Of a DNA stretch of 64,000 nucleotides, positions 8,336-16,755 are shown piece after piece. The notes below the pieces were generated by a model, which made no database searches, was not told where the DNA came from, and saw nothing but the letters and a program-made list of their open reading frames with translations. The stretch spans positions 2,666,001 to 2,730,000 of the forward strand of contig NZ_JAIWZC010000001.1 of the NCBI RefSeq assembly GCF_020297485.1, read 5' to 3'. How positions within the stretch are numbered: position 1 is the first letter of the stretch; each line of letters starts with the position of its first letter. Source of the stretch: Enterocloster clostridioformis (GTDB taxonomy: Bacteria; Bacillota; Clostridia; Lachnospirales; Lachnospiraceae). The position numbers and the translations under genes were made by a program.

Positions 8336-8543
8336 TAAGGCACGATATCTGCCGTGCCTTTTTCATTGCATCCATATAATCTGACAGCATGCCGGGAATT
8401 CCCGCCGCCGCTGCGTTAAGCTTTTCTTCTATGAGAATTTTCGTACCCTTGCGGCCAAGCGCATCTGACGGGGCGATCAGGCATATTTCCGAACAAGGCA
8501 TCTGTATTTCTTTTTCCGGCAATGGCCGCACCTCCCGGCTCAT
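8292..8543 (-). pseudogene. fragment of an unrecognised gene, coupled to the PEBP remnant
   Basis: An 83-residue frame whose ATG overlaps the PEBP stop (TCATGA), as in a translationally coupled pair. The first 67 residues read as coding (MPCSEICLIAPSDALGRKGT, IPGMLSDYMDAMKKAR); the tail passes through the hairpin at 8339-8358 and is unlike protein, so the 3' part is probably lost. Function unknown. Confidence 0.4.
8339..8363 (+). terminator. terminator-like hairpin
   Basis: GGCACG (8339-8344) and CGTGCC (8353-8358) around ATATCTGC, followed by five T. It points along the plus strand although the neighbouring frames are on the minus strand, which suggests that flanking sequence has been rearranged. 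Confidence 0.5.
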
Positions 8544-8903
8544 GATCTTACAGCTTGATTCGCATACTTACCCTTCAGTACGGCTTCGTCCAGGATATGC
8601 CCTTCCATCCCATGATACATCTGATTCAGATGGAATCCATCCTTTAAATCCAGCATGGTATCCAGGGCACACACCTTTATCTCATAAACATGCGTGCCGT
8701 GCCCCTCCGGCGGCGCCATCCCGCCGTACCGGCCGCACATTTCCCCGGAATGGCCTCCTCCCTGAATGCAAATCCAGCTGTTGACTCCCTGTACAAAATC
8801 AGGGCCATTCCTGCCGACGTCCTCTAAAAGCTCATTGGACGTGATATTGGCCGCCATCCAGTGAATCAAGGCAAAACCTCCGCCAGGTTTCTTTTTATGA
8901 GAT
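8540..8903 (-). pseudogene. YbhB/YbcL (PEBP, Raf kinase inhibitor-like) protein, N-terminally truncated
   Basis: The conserved PEBP core is clear: GGGFALIHWMAANI, YGGMAPPEGHGTHVYEIKVC, ALDTMLDL and the end MEGHILDEAVLKGKYANQ. The protein begins in the middle of the fold: the frame opens at a stop at 8904 with no start codon and the first 50 or so residues, which carry the conserved DxDAP-type ligand motif, are missing. A TTG at 8869 is in frame but would not make a complete fold. Confidence 0.8.
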
Positions 8904-9022
8904 TAGTATAGAAAGATTTTGACAATATGGCAATTACCCGCTTTTCCCACAGTATATACTTACTTTTTGATGTGTATTGGCAAGACAGTTCAGATAATAT
9001 TCCTGTCCCGCAGCAATTGTTC

Positions 9023-9351
9023 CTATCCGGCCTCAATCATGTAATCAATGCCTATTTTCTGGTAGATTTCCAATGCCTTTAATACCGCTTTCCCCTTCTC
9101 CGTCAGAAAATACTCTGTTTTCAGGGGAAATGTATCATACACCGTCTTATCCACATTCTAAACACTATCAGTTCCTTCAAATGCTGCCGCATTTTTTCTG
9201 TTATCCCCTTGATATCCCGCCTTAAACCGGACGGCAGGGCAGGCCCCAGCCGGAGACGCCAGATAATGCTGCACTTCCTCTTACCCTTCATCATATCCTG
9301 GACCAGCTCCAGGGAGCAGGTATATTCTTCCCTGATTATCATATGGCCCAT
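9023..9351 (-). pseudogene. HxlR-family transcriptional regulator, frameshifted
   Basis: The winged-helix sequence of HxlR/MarR-type regulators is present in two frames: EYTCSLELVQDMMKGKRK, LRRDIKGITEKMRQHLKEL, then after a one-base shift near 9155, DKTVYDTFPLKTEYFLTEKG then KAVLKALEIYQKIGIDYM. Initiation would be at 9351 or 9342. It also lacks a residue at the usual KML motif (KMRQHL). The start overlaps the 3' end of the serine hydrolase gene by about 70 bases. It may once have regulated that gene. Confidence 0.8.
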
Positions 9352-10399
9352 CTCCCACTCTGATTTCCTCAACAGCCGGCAGTATATAATCCCTGACCAG
9401 CAGCCACCTGTTCTTTGCGTCCGGCGCAAAACCGGACGTCATGGCTACCACCAGATTCCTGTCGGGAACCCAGCAAATCATGTTTCCTCCATCTCCCATG
9501 GCAGCGTGGACAGCCACACCCTTTTTCTCAAACTGCCACCACATATAGCCATAATGGCTGGGGGTTCTCTTCACAGACTGGCGGACCCATGATTCCGGAA
9601 TGATACGCACCCCATTCCACATACCCATGTTCAGATACAGCAGTCCAAAACGCGCCATATCCCTGGGCGTCATGGTCAGACCCCATCCGCCTGCGGTGAC
9701 GCCCTCAGGATCGTGCACCCATCCCCTGACCCCTTCCCCGAACAGGCTGTCATATGTATAGGTTTCCATGGGATAATCCGGAATCACCGTCATACCAACA
9801 GGCGCAAACAGATAGCGGTTTGCAAATTCCCGGGTGCTCATCCCAACCGCCCGCTGTAAAACCGCGGACAAAAGATGGGCTCCCGCCGTACAATATTGGA
9901 AATGCCTGCCGGGCTTATCCGTTTCCCCGGCATCCCTCATCATATCCAGGGTGAATCCCACCCAGTCAGGAGATGTACACAGCTGTTCCAAAGGTTCCTT
10001 CCATTCCTCAAATGCATAGGGCACCGTCATGGTCAGCAGATTTTCAATGGTCACATTCCCGCAGTTCCTGTCATGTGTTTCCGAAGTATAGTCCGGGAAA
10101 TACTCCATTATCTTCCGCCTGACAGACGGTATATACCCCTTGTCCGCCGCAATGCCCGTCAATGCGGACAGCACGCTCTTTGTTACCGATGCCACATGGA
10201 CCGGAACATCTGGTCCGAAGCCATGAAAGTACTCCTCACAGACAATACAGCCATTTCTGACCACCACGATGCCATTGGTATTTGCGTAGTCCGATGTGAT
10301 GACAGAATGCAGTCTTTGAGGTAATTCCCGGTTCATTCCCTGCTCTCCGGGCTCTGCCGTCCGCCACCCGGAGACAGGCCAATTTTCATTTTGCATCAT
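9281..10399 (-). CDS. serine hydrolase, class C beta-lactamase-like fold
   Basis: A 372-residue protein of the beta-lactamase/penicillin-binding-protein-like family (PF00144). The nucleophile motif SxxK is seen in VASVTKSVL; the second motif tyrosine is in FQYCTAGAHLLS; a glycine-rich segment MGDGGNMICWVP matches the third motif region. No signal peptide, so a cytosolic hydrolase (esterase, amidase or peptidase) is more likely than an antibiotic-resistance enzyme. ATG at 10399 follows GAAGGAG. The last 30 residues overlap the start of the broken HxlR gene and may not be native. Confidence 0.88.
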   Translation of the reverse strand: MMQNENWPVSGWRTAEPGEQGMNRELPQRLHSVITSDYANTNGIVVVRNGCIVCEEYFHGFGPDVPVHVASVTKSVLSALTGIAADKGYIPSVRRKIMEYFPDYTSETHDRNCGNVTIENLLTMTVPYAFEEWKEPLEQLCTSPDWVGFTLDMMRDAGETDKPGRHFQYCTAGAHLLSAVLQRAVGMSTREFANRYLFAPVGMTVIPDYPMETYTYDSLFGEGVRGWVHDPEGVTAGGWGLTMTPRDMARFGLLYLNMGMWNGVRIIPESWVRQSVKRTPSHYGYMWWQFEKKGVAVHAAMGDGGNMICWVPDRNLVVAMTSGFAPDAKNRWLLVRDYILPAVEEIRVGDGPYDNQGRIYLLPGAGPGYDEG

Positions 10400-10521
10400 A
10401 TAAGCTCCTTCACGTTTATAGGTACACCGGTGTATGTAAAAAGCATATAATGATTAAAAATGAAAAGCAAGAACATTTTTAAAAATCATGATAGGGTACA
10501 TTCACTGTAAGGCATAACCTG

Positions 10522-11013
10522 TCACAGGACATGATAATGGGGAATGATGTCCTCATAGCTCCCGTCCTTCATGAGGAAGCCTCCCGGTATCACGCCCAGC
10601 TGTGTAAATCCAAGCTTCTCATACAGGCGGAGCGCTGAGACATTACTCCTTACCACGGCGTTGAACTGAAGTATCCTGAATCCCAGCTTTTTTCCCTGCT
10701 CCATACAATGCTTCACCAACGCCTCACCGATATGGCGTCCCCGCAGCTCGGATTTAACCGCGTAGCTGGCATTGCAGATATGGCCGCAGCGCCCCACATT
10801 ATTGGGATGGAGAATATACAGTCCCACGATGTCTCCACCGGCGCCGTCATACGCAATCCCTGTAAAAGACTGCTCTGAAAAAAACTGTTTCCCAGTCTCT
10901 GCCGTGAGAAGCTCTATCTGCGGAAATGCCACTCCCTCCTCCACAATATGGTTCCATATCCTGACTGCCGCCTCTGTGTCCGCCTCTGAATACTGCCGTA
11001 TTTTGATATCCAT
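10522..11013 (-). CDS. GNAT family N-acetyltransferase
   Basis: A 163-residue acetyltransferase of the PAT (phosphinothricin-type) subgroup: IRQYSEADTEAAVRIWNHIV at the N terminus, acetyl-CoA binding motif A in VKSELRGRHIGEALVKHCME, and motif B in NVSALRLYEKLGFTQLGVIP. It would transfer an acetyl group from acetyl-CoA to an amine; the substrate is unknown. The gene has its own leader and appears monocistronic. Confidence 0.9.
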   Translation of the reverse strand: MDIKIRQYSEADTEAAVRIWNHIVEEGVAFPQIELLTAETGKQFFSEQSFTGIAYDGAGGDIVGLYILHPNNVGRCGHICNASYAVKSELRGRHIGEALVKHCMEQGKKLGFRILQFNAVVRSNVSALRLYEKLGFTQLGVIPGGFLMKDGSYEDIIPHYHVL

Positions 11014-11276
11014 ATCTGTAAAATCCCCTTCCCTTTATGTGAAATCATTTTATATTCCTAAATATTCTCTACCACGTTACTATAATCAATTACAGGTGGA
11101 AAATCAAGCGTGCTCCGCCCTATTTTGCGGCATCTTTTTTGCGGCATTGACGATATTCCGGCAGAAATGGTGTTTTCTAAATGACGCTGTATCAATCCGC
11201 ACTGGGCAAATTAACAAAGTACGGCCACATCTTATACAGACCCGCGGTTTTACCTCATGTCAGCGGGGATATTCAT

Positions 11277-11995
11277 TTATCTCCCCCCGCCGCTGCCGTT
11301 AAGTTTGTTAAATGCCTCCATTCCGGGATAAACCGCGCTGTCTCCCAGTTCTTCCTCAATCCTCAGCAGTTGGTTGTATTTGGCCACACGCTCGCTCCTG
11401 CTTGGAGCGCCTGTCTTAATCTGGCATGTATTAAGCGCCACTGCCAAATCCGCAATGGTAGTGTCCTCCGTCTCCCCGGACCGGTGCGACGCAATAGCCG
11501 TATACCCTGCCCTGTGGGCCATCTTGATGGCCTCCAGCGTCTCTGATACAGATCCAATCTGGTTCAGCTTAATCAAAACGGAGTTTGCGCAACCCATGGA
11601 AATTCCCTTCTTTAGCCTTGCGGTGTTGGTAACGAACAAATCGTCCCCCACCAGCTGAACCTTGCCGCCCAGTTCCCTTGTCATGAGCTGCCAGCCTTCC
11701 CAGTCTTCCTCGTCCAATCCGTCCTCTATGGAACAAATAGGATATTTTTCGCACAATTCCTTCCAGTGTGCAACCAGTTCCCCGGAGGAAAAATGCTTCT
11801 TGCTTTTAGGAAGTATGTATTGGCCCTTTGTACCGCTCTTCCATTCACTGGAAGCCGCGTCCATGGCCAGCACAAAATCCTTTCCCGGTTCATAGCCAGC
11901 CCTTCTGACTGCCTCCAAAATGAACTGGATGGCCTCCTCGTCGCTTGCCAAATCAGGGGCAAATCCGCCCTCGTCACCTACAGAGGTGGCAAATT
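11277..11995 (-). pseudogene. eno: enolase, N-terminal part missing
   Basis: The frame covers only the C-terminal 60% of enolase: [88 protein letters not shown]. The metal-binding D and E and the catalytic lysine (LIKLNQ) are kept, but the first 190 or so residues are absent: upstream of [12 protein letters not shown] the sequence changes at about 11996 to an unrelated hairpin. A functional enolase must be encoded elsewhere. Confidence 0.9.
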
Positions 11996-12190
11996 ACCCT
12001 GCCGCCTATCTGAAAATAGACAGTCGGCAGGGTTCGCCGGAGTTCGATAATATGTCTCAAATTGAGACGCATTTCGACAATGCTTAATCATTACAATCGC
12101 GCTGCGGTGCGCCGTAAAACGGCAGCCAACACGATGCACTGTTTTGACGTAGATTGGTTTCTTTGGTTCCGGCCCAATGTACTGTTTCAT
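11978..12190 (-). pseudogene. C-terminal end of an OmpR-type response regulator
   Basis: The segment PEPKKPIYVKTVHRVGCRFT matches the end of the winged-helix domain of OmpR-family regulators (usual form: I-x-T-V-x-G-x-G-Y-x-F). Everything N-terminal is missing; the codons before it come from the end of the MFS fragment (GGAGGAAACTGTATG, where the MFS stop and this ATG overlap). Beyond RF the frame runs on without homology. A remnant only. Confidence 0.6.
11997..12032. repeat. inverted repeat at the enolase breakpoint
   Basis: CCCTGCCG (11997-12004) and CGGCAGGG (12025-12032) are perfect arms, with a second paired block (CTATCT/AGACAG) inside. It sits exactly at the join between the truncated enolase and the response-regulator fragment, so it may be the hairpin of a lost terminator or the scar of a deletion. 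Confidence 0.6.
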
Positions 12191-12864
12191 ACAGTTTCCT
12201 CCTTAATTGAAAAGCTCGCTACTGACGCAATCAGGCAAAGGACGGTATTCACGACCCAAGGGAGCGTATAGTTCCCATAGGTTGTGAAGCAGCCCCCGCC
12301 CAGCCACGAACTGAAAAAGGCTCCAAACTGCTTTGTAATCAGCCCCGCTGTGGGCGGAACCGTTGAGTCACCTGTAATGCCTAAAAATCCCGTTATGATG
12401 ATGGCAAAGGCAAACCCCTTGGGGAAAAGGAGCATAAACAGCGAAATCAAAACGCGGATGCCGTAAACACTCCCCAGGACATTTTTCATCTTGAACTTTA
12501 CGATCAAAAATCCTGTTGCCATCGCGCCAATCATGGTGAGTATCCCGTAGACGGTCACGTCCTCACGGATTGCGAAGGGGCAAACTGCCCCCGGCTGGTG
12601 TCCGATCAACTCCCCTACCTGTTCATAAGGAACCATGCTGGGTTTTTGGTGAAAGTAGGCTTTGAATTTTGAGCTGTTTACCCTTGTGTCCCCCGCCATG
12701 ACAAGCATAACAGGCTTGCCGTCCACAAGAAAGGTCAGCGACTTGGCGATTTCGGCAGGGCTGCATCCGACGGCTTCCGCTGCGTGTTCCACCGTATCGC
12801 CTGTCTGGCTGTGGACGGTAATATGGTCGGCAAGGCCCACGCCCTCAAAGTAAGTTTTGACTTA
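12187..12864 (-). pseudogene. in-frame join of a YbaK deacylase fragment and an MFS transporter fragment
   Basis: Residues about 1-100 are a YbaK/EbsC-type Cys-tRNA(Pro) deacylase (GCSPAEIAKSLTFLVDGKPV, VNSSKFKAYFHQ, HQPGAVCPFAIREDVTVY), lacking only the first few residues and the last third. From GILTMIGAMATGFLIVKFKM on it is the C-terminal half of an MFS transporter (FLGITGDSTVPPTAGLITKQ, WLGGGCFTTYGNYTLPWVVN), itself with an apparent internal loss between TKQFGA and FFSSWLGG. Two unrelated proteins joined without a frame break indicate deletion, not design. An in-frame GTG at 12840 could start translation, but a useful product is unlikely. Confidence 0.8.
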
Positions 12865-12884
12865 CTGAAATGACATTGAAGTGA

Positions 12885-13150
12885 AAGGTACCTGAGCCGC
12901 CATGGGATACTCCATTCATTCAGCCGTAAAGGGAATCCCTATGATAATGCCTGCATAGAATCCTTCCATTCCGTAATGAAAAAGGAAGATATCTATCTCC
13001 ACACATATCAGGATTTCAGAGAAGCCCGGAGGGCAATCCTTGAGTACATAGAGGGCTGGTATAACCGTAAGAGAATCCATAGTGCCATCGGCTATATGAT
13101 ACCACAGCAGAAGGAGGAGGAAGAATTAAAAAGGCAGAATAAACTTTCAA
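12885..13150 (+). pseudogene. IS3-family OrfB transposase, C-terminal remnant
   Basis: The frame reads RYLSRHGILHSFSRKGNPYD, NACIESFHSVMKKEDIYLHT and YNRKRIHSAIGYMIPQQKEE, which is the final part of the IS3/IS150 integrase core including the catalytic glutamate (IESF) and the RIHSAIGY motif. The upstream DDE residues are missing. The open frame continues to 13458 through unrelated sequence, but coding similarity ends near RQNK at about 13140. Confidence 0.85.
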
Positions 13151-13293
13151 CTTTTTGTGTCCAAAGTATTGACATAAGTCCATCCTTCAGATTCCACCTC
13201 ACGATGGACACCCTTGTTGTTCAGCTATACACTTCCCCGATACCTGGGTACGTTTGGGACTTTCACCCGTTAGAGCGCGTCCATGGTGCGCAA
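13150..13293 (-). mobile_element. 5' remnant of a group II intron (class C-like)
   Basis: On the minus strand, immediately after the IMP dehydrogenase terminator, the sequence begins TTGCGCACC and soon shows TCTAACGGGTGAAAGTCC, the same block present at the 5' end of the intact intron at 41203. Similarity continues as GGTGGAATCTGAAGGA and is then cut by the IS3 remnant. Position right after a terminator hairpin is the habit of class C introns. No reverse transcriptase remains. Confidence 0.75.
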
Positions 13294-13299
13294 ACCAAA

Positions 13300-13326
13300 A
13301 CAAGTGCCGGGTACAATGCCCGGCAC
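13300..13326 (-). terminator. intrinsic terminator of the IMP dehydrogenase gene
   Basis: GTGCCGGG (13304-13311) and CCCGGCAC (13319-13326) form a perfect 8-base stem; on the minus strand it is followed by TTGTTTT. Confidence 0.88.
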
Positions 13327-13360
13327 CGCCTCACTCTTATCAGCCGCCTGATAACCGCGT

Positions 13361-13416
13361 CTCTTATCTTTTGCCTCTTATCTTTTGGTTCTTATCCTCT
13401 ATCTCTTATCCCTCAG
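13361..13416. repeat. four 14-base tandem repeats at the 3' end of the IMP dehydrogenase gene
   Basis: Units CTCTTATCTTTTGC, CTCTTATCTTTTGG, TTCTTATCCTCTAT and CTCTTATCCCTCAG follow each other. The repeat tract spans the stop codon (13399), so repeat expansion may have altered the last few residues (LRDKR) of the enzyme. Confidence 0.75.
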
Positions 13417-14892
13417 CATAACATCATGCGCCCCGCCTTCCACTATACTGGTGGATGATACCAGGGTGATTTTTGCCTTCTCCTGGAGCTCCGGAATGGT
13501 AAGGGCTCCGCAGTTGCACATGGTGGAGCGCACCTTGCTCAGAGTGAGATTTACATTGTCTTTAAGGCTTCCGGCGTATGGAACAAAGGAGTCCACGCCC
13601 TCCTCGAAGGACAGCTTCTTATCCCCGCCCATATCATACCGCTGCCAGTTCCTGGCTCTGGCGCTGCCTTCGCCCCAGTATTCCTTCATGTAGCTTCCAT
13701 TGACATTCACTCTCTTGGTAGGGCTTTCGTCAAACCTGGCAAAGTACCGTCCCAGCATGATGAAATCAGCGCCCATGGCCAGTGCCAGCGTGATATGATA
13801 ATCGTGTACAATGCCGCCGTCTGAACAGATGGGCACGTATACGCCTGTCTCCTTATAATACTCGTCCCTGGCCTTTGCCACCTCAATCAGGGCTGTGGCC
13901 TGTCCTCTTCCGATTCCCTTCTGTTCGCGGGTAATACAGATGGCGCCGCCGCCAATTCCCACCTTGACAAAATCAGCTCCCGCCTCTGCCAGGAACCGGA
14001 ATCCGTCTCCGTCCACCACGTTGCCGGCTCCTACCTTCACCGAATCCCCGTAATTCTTCCTGATATAGTCAATGGTAATCTTCTGCCACTCGGAAAAGCC
14101 TTCAGAGCTGTCAATGCACAGCACGTCCGCTCCCGCCTCCAGCAGGGCAGGCACACGCTCCGCATAATCCCTTGTATTAATACCGGCTCCCACCATATAC
14201 CGCTTGGAGCTGTCAATGAGTTCGTTTTCATTCTTCTTATGGGTGTCATAGTCCTTGCGGAAAACCAGGTACACCAGCTCCTGGTTCCTGTTCACCAGTG
14301 GAAGACAGTTAATCTTGTGCTCCCAGATGATGTCATTGGCTTCCTTCAGGGTGGTAGACTCGTCGGCATAAACTAAATTCTCCAGCGTTGTCATAAAGTC
14401 CTTTACCTTGGTATCGGGTCCCATCCTGCTGACACGGTAATCCTTATTGGTGACAATGCCTAACAGCTTTCCGTTGGGCTTTCCGTCCGCAGTCACCGCA
14501 ATGGTGGAATGGCCCGTCTCCTCCGTGATGGCCAGCACATCCGCCAGCGTCATATCCGGCGATACATTGGAATCGCTTACCACAAAACCGGCCCGATACC
14601 GCTTCACCTTGTGAATCATCTCAGCCTGCTTCTCAATGGCCTGGGACCCGTATATAAAGGAAATTCCGCCTTCCTGTGCAAGGGCAATGGCCATCCTGTC
14701 ATCCGATACAGACTGCATGATGGCAGAAACCATAGGGATATTAATGGTTATGTCCGGTTCCGTTCCTTTCTTATATTTTACCAGAGGCGTCTTCAGGCTC
14801 ACCTGGGAAGGGATGCACTGGGTGGATGAATAGCCTGGAATCAGAAGATACTCGCTGAACGTGCGGGAAGGTTCCTCAAAATAGAATGCCAT
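13399..14892 (-). CDS. guaB: IMP dehydrogenase
   Basis: A 497-residue enzyme that oxidises IMP to XMP with NAD, the committed step to GMP. ATG at 14892 follows AAAAGGAG; a start at 14910 lacks one. The TIM barrel carries the catalytic loop [17 protein letters not shown] with its cysteine, the phosphate-binding [20 protein letters not shown], and a split CBS-like region (residues about 100-220: [40 protein letters not shown]). The C-terminal [11 protein letters not shown] is typical of the clostridial subgroup. The gene stands alone with its own terminator; I see no purine riboswitch. Confidence 0.95.
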   Translation of the reverse strand: MAFYFEEPSRTFSEYLLIPGYSSTQCIPSQVSLKTPLVKYKKGTEPDITINIPMVSAIMQSVSDDRMAIALAQEGGISFIYGSQAIEKQAEMIHKVKRYRAGFVVSDSNVSPDMTLADVLAITEETGHSTIAVTADGKPNGKLLGIVTNKDYRVSRMGPDTKVKDFMTTLENLVYADESTTLKEANDIIWEHKINCLPLVNRNQELVYLVFRKDYDTHKKNENELIDSSKRYMVGAGINTRDYAERVPALLEAGADVLCIDSSEGFSEWQKITIDYIRKNYGDSVKVGAGNVVDGDGFRFLAEAGADFVKVGIGGGAICITREQKGIGRGQATALIEVAKARDEYYKETGVYVPICSDGGIVHDYHITLALAMGADFIMLGRYFARFDESPTKRVNVNGSYMKEYWGEGSARARNWQRYDMGGDKKLSFEEGVDSFVPYAGSLKDNVNLTLSKVRSTMCNCGALTIPELQEKAKITLVSSTSIVEGGAHDVMLRDKR

Positions 14893-15043
14893 GTCATTTC
14901 TCCTTTTCAACTTGTTTTTTATTTTATTCTCCGCCGAACCTTATAACTGGTACTATCATATCATGCCCCCATATCTTCCGTCAATCAATGACCGGACCTT
15001 CGCTGCCATGTATTGTCCTGTCCGCAACCGTTGGGCAAAACCA

Positions 15044-15568
15044 TCAGTCCATATATACCCGCGACCCGGTGGCTCCCCTCTGCCCCTGATATTTTCCATT
15101 GTATGGTTTCATGGCTATATCATCCATTTCCGCAAACACCAGCTGGCCAACCCTGCGTCCTGCCTTCAGCTCAATGGCACAGCGGTTAGCATTGAATAGT
15201 TCAAGAGTAATCTCCCCCTGAAAGCCCGGATCCACCCAGCCCGCATTCTGTATAAACAGGCCCAGACGTCCCAGGGAACTTCTCCCCTCCACAAAGGCGG
15301 TCAGGTTGTCCGGCAGGGAAACATACTCCATGGTTGTGGCGAGCACAAACTGGCCCGGAAGAAGGATGTAGGTGTCTGTGTTTATGGTCTTATACCTGAC
15401 CTCATCCTTTAAGGTAATGATTCCTGTGGATAAATCCTCCACAATGCTGAAAGTATCCCCCAGGCGTATATCCACGCTGGCCGGCTGTACCTGCTCTTTG
15501 TCTAACGGTGTGATTGATAAAGTACCTTCCTCCAGCATTTTAAATAGTGTCCTGTCCGATAAAATCAT
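15044..15568 (-). CDS. dcd: dCTP deaminase
   Basis: A 174-residue nucleotide deaminase of the dUTPase-like fold, converting dCTP to dUTP for thymidylate synthesis. Conserved sequence [20 protein letters not shown], then [11 protein letters not shown] with the catalytic glutamate, and the C-terminal [15 protein letters not shown] at 15568 (MILSDRT) follows GGAGGGTGACACT. It does not form a clear operon with the upstream sequence. Confidence 0.95.
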   Translation of the reverse strand: MILSDRTLFKMLEEGTLSITPLDKEQVQPASVDIRLGDTFSIVEDLSTGIITLKDEVRYKTINTDTYILLPGQFVLATTMEYVSLPDNLTAFVEGRSSLGRLGLFIQNAGWVDPGFQGEITLELFNANRCAIELKAGRRVGQLVFAEMDDIAMKPYNGKYQGQRGATGSRVYMD

Positions 15569-15583
15569 AGTGTCACCCTCCAA

Positions 15584-15958
15584 TATTCAGCGTTACTATA
15601 TTTTATCCCATAAATACGGCGGAGGCAATATGAATTTATCACGCTGGATGCCCTGATTGCACTTCGGATTACGATGTGATTTTTAGTTGCATGCTATCCT
15701 CTATTGGCCGTAGAGGATAGCTATTTTTTGTACGGACTACACTATCCTTTAAGGCTAATTTATCAATACGAAAATATAGTTTACCCCAAAAGTTAAGTCA
15801 GTTGACAAGGAACTACACGCAGATCGTGAAGCTGGCTGCTGACAAAGAATCTGGCGCAACTGTTTCTTGTAGCTTTCCGGCTCACATGATATACTTTCTT
15901 TAGGGAGCAATCGTGCTGCAGGGTGGCATTGGCCTTTATTCTACATAGGATTGAGGTG
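15584..15958. other. gap upstream of the small toxin gene
   Basis: No certain gene. A short plus-strand frame EFITLDALIALRITM ends near 15678 and could be a gene tail. A strong hairpin with T run lies at 15693-15730 (listed separately). Confidence 0.45.
15693..15730 (+). terminator. strong intrinsic terminator
   Basis: GCTATCCTCT (15693-15702) and AGAGGATAGC (15712-15721) are perfect 10-base arms followed by TATTTTTT. What it terminates is unclear; only a gene tail is visible upstream on this strand. Confidence 0.85.
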
Positions 15959-16117
15959 ATGTCTATAAAACATTTCGATTTTAATGACCTAATGGCATTT
16001 GGAATGTTTATATTGGCGGCATTGCTGACATTCATCTATTTGATATGCCGCTGGCTTAACATAGAAAAACCACCCCAAAACTTAACCGGTTTGAGGGTGG
16101 ATTTTCTAAACTTATAA
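15959..16117 (+). CDS. holin-like small membrane toxin (type I toxin-antitoxin)
   Basis: A 52-residue peptide: short polar start (MSIKHFDFNDLMA), one transmembrane helix (FGMFILAALLTFIYLICRW), then NIEKPPQNLTGLRVDFLNL. Helix plus the KPPQNLTGLRVDFL-type end is typical of the putative holin-like toxin family of Firmicutes. GATTGAGGTG lies just before the ATG. The last codons overlap a hairpin that works as a terminator on the opposite strand, and a good minus-strand promoter lies downstream, so an antisense RNA should cover the 3' end and act as antitoxin. Toxicity is inferred. Confidence 0.75.
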   Translation: MSIKHFDFNDLMAFGMFILAALLTFIYLICRWLNIEKPPQNLTGLRVDFLNL

Positions 16118-16191
16118 TCAGGTCAACCCACCTTGTGGGCGGCTGTTCCTCTTTCTATCTATACTATAGCTTTTCTCCTCTTTACGTGCAA
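16065..16191 (-). ncRNA. predicted antisense antitoxin RNA of the holin-like toxin
   Basis: On the minus strand, TTGCAC (16191-16186), a 17-base spacer and TATAGT (16168-16163) make a good promoter. A transcript from about 16156 would run into the toxin gene's 3' end and stop at the hairpin CCACCC (16100-16095) / GGGTGG (16075-16070) followed by TTTTTC. Its predicted length is about 90 bases. The layout is that of convergent type I systems. Confidence 0.6.
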
Positions 16192-16213
16192 GAATTATTT
16201 TTCATCAGTTTGT

Positions 16214-16551
16214 TTTTACTGTGACACAATAAACAGGGCCGTTTTTCCTCAACAGGAAAACCGGTCCAATTAGAGCTGAATAAGTTTCCTGAGTCCTTTT
16301 CCTTTTTATTCAGCGAAAATTTAAACGACACTTCCCTGTACGAGATACTGAAAAAGCATAATATCATTTTAGACCATTCCCAAAAAACTCTGGACATGGT
16401 GTTCGCCACCTCAAAAGAGGCCAAAGCCCTGGGAATTTCAAGCGGGTACCCCCTTTTGAGGATTGAAAGTGTCATCCACGATGTGAAGAACACGATTACG
16501 AACCCCTGCCGCCGGCTCTGCATCGGTGACAAGTTCAAATTCATTATTTAA
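16214..16551 (+). pseudogene. GntR-family regulator, UTRA domain remnant
   Basis: The frame from about 16214 to the stop at 16549-16551 reads SLYEILKKHNIILDHSQKTL, TSKEAKALGISSGYPLLRIE and CRRLCIGDKFKFII, which is the ligand-binding UTRA domain of HutC/GntR regulators with its usual end (Y.GD+.+F). The winged-helix DNA-binding domain and start are missing: a TGA at about 16213 precedes the frame. Confidence 0.8.
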
Positions 16552-16571
16552 AACGCATAACGTTCAAAAAA

Positions 16572-16616
16572 AGCTCCCTTAGCTGCTGACTGTCGGCTGT
16601 TGTGGGAGCTTTTTTA
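16572..16616 (+). terminator. intrinsic terminator
   Basis: AGCTCCC (16572-16578) and GGGAGCT (16604-16610) bracket an internally paired loop; six T follow on the plus strand and A residues precede, so it can act in both directions. It ends the GntR remnant. Confidence 0.8.
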
Positions 16617-16755
16617 TAGGGTTTTCTGTTTTTATAAGGTTTTCTGTTTACGTAAAATTTTCTGTCAGCATCTGTGGCTGTTAGTATTGGTACTTGTTGG
16701 TGTTGGCGCTTGTTAATACCATACGGATATTAGCTCTTGTTAATGCGGCCACATA

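Noticed and set aside
9281..10399. Calling the serine hydrolase an antibiotic-resistance beta-lactamase
   Set aside because: No signal peptide, and the fold is shared by esterases and peptidases; resistance is not supported.
12976..13458. A 160-residue protein including the IS3 part
   Set aside because: Similarity to transposase ends near 13140; the rest runs through intron and terminator sequence antisense to guaB.
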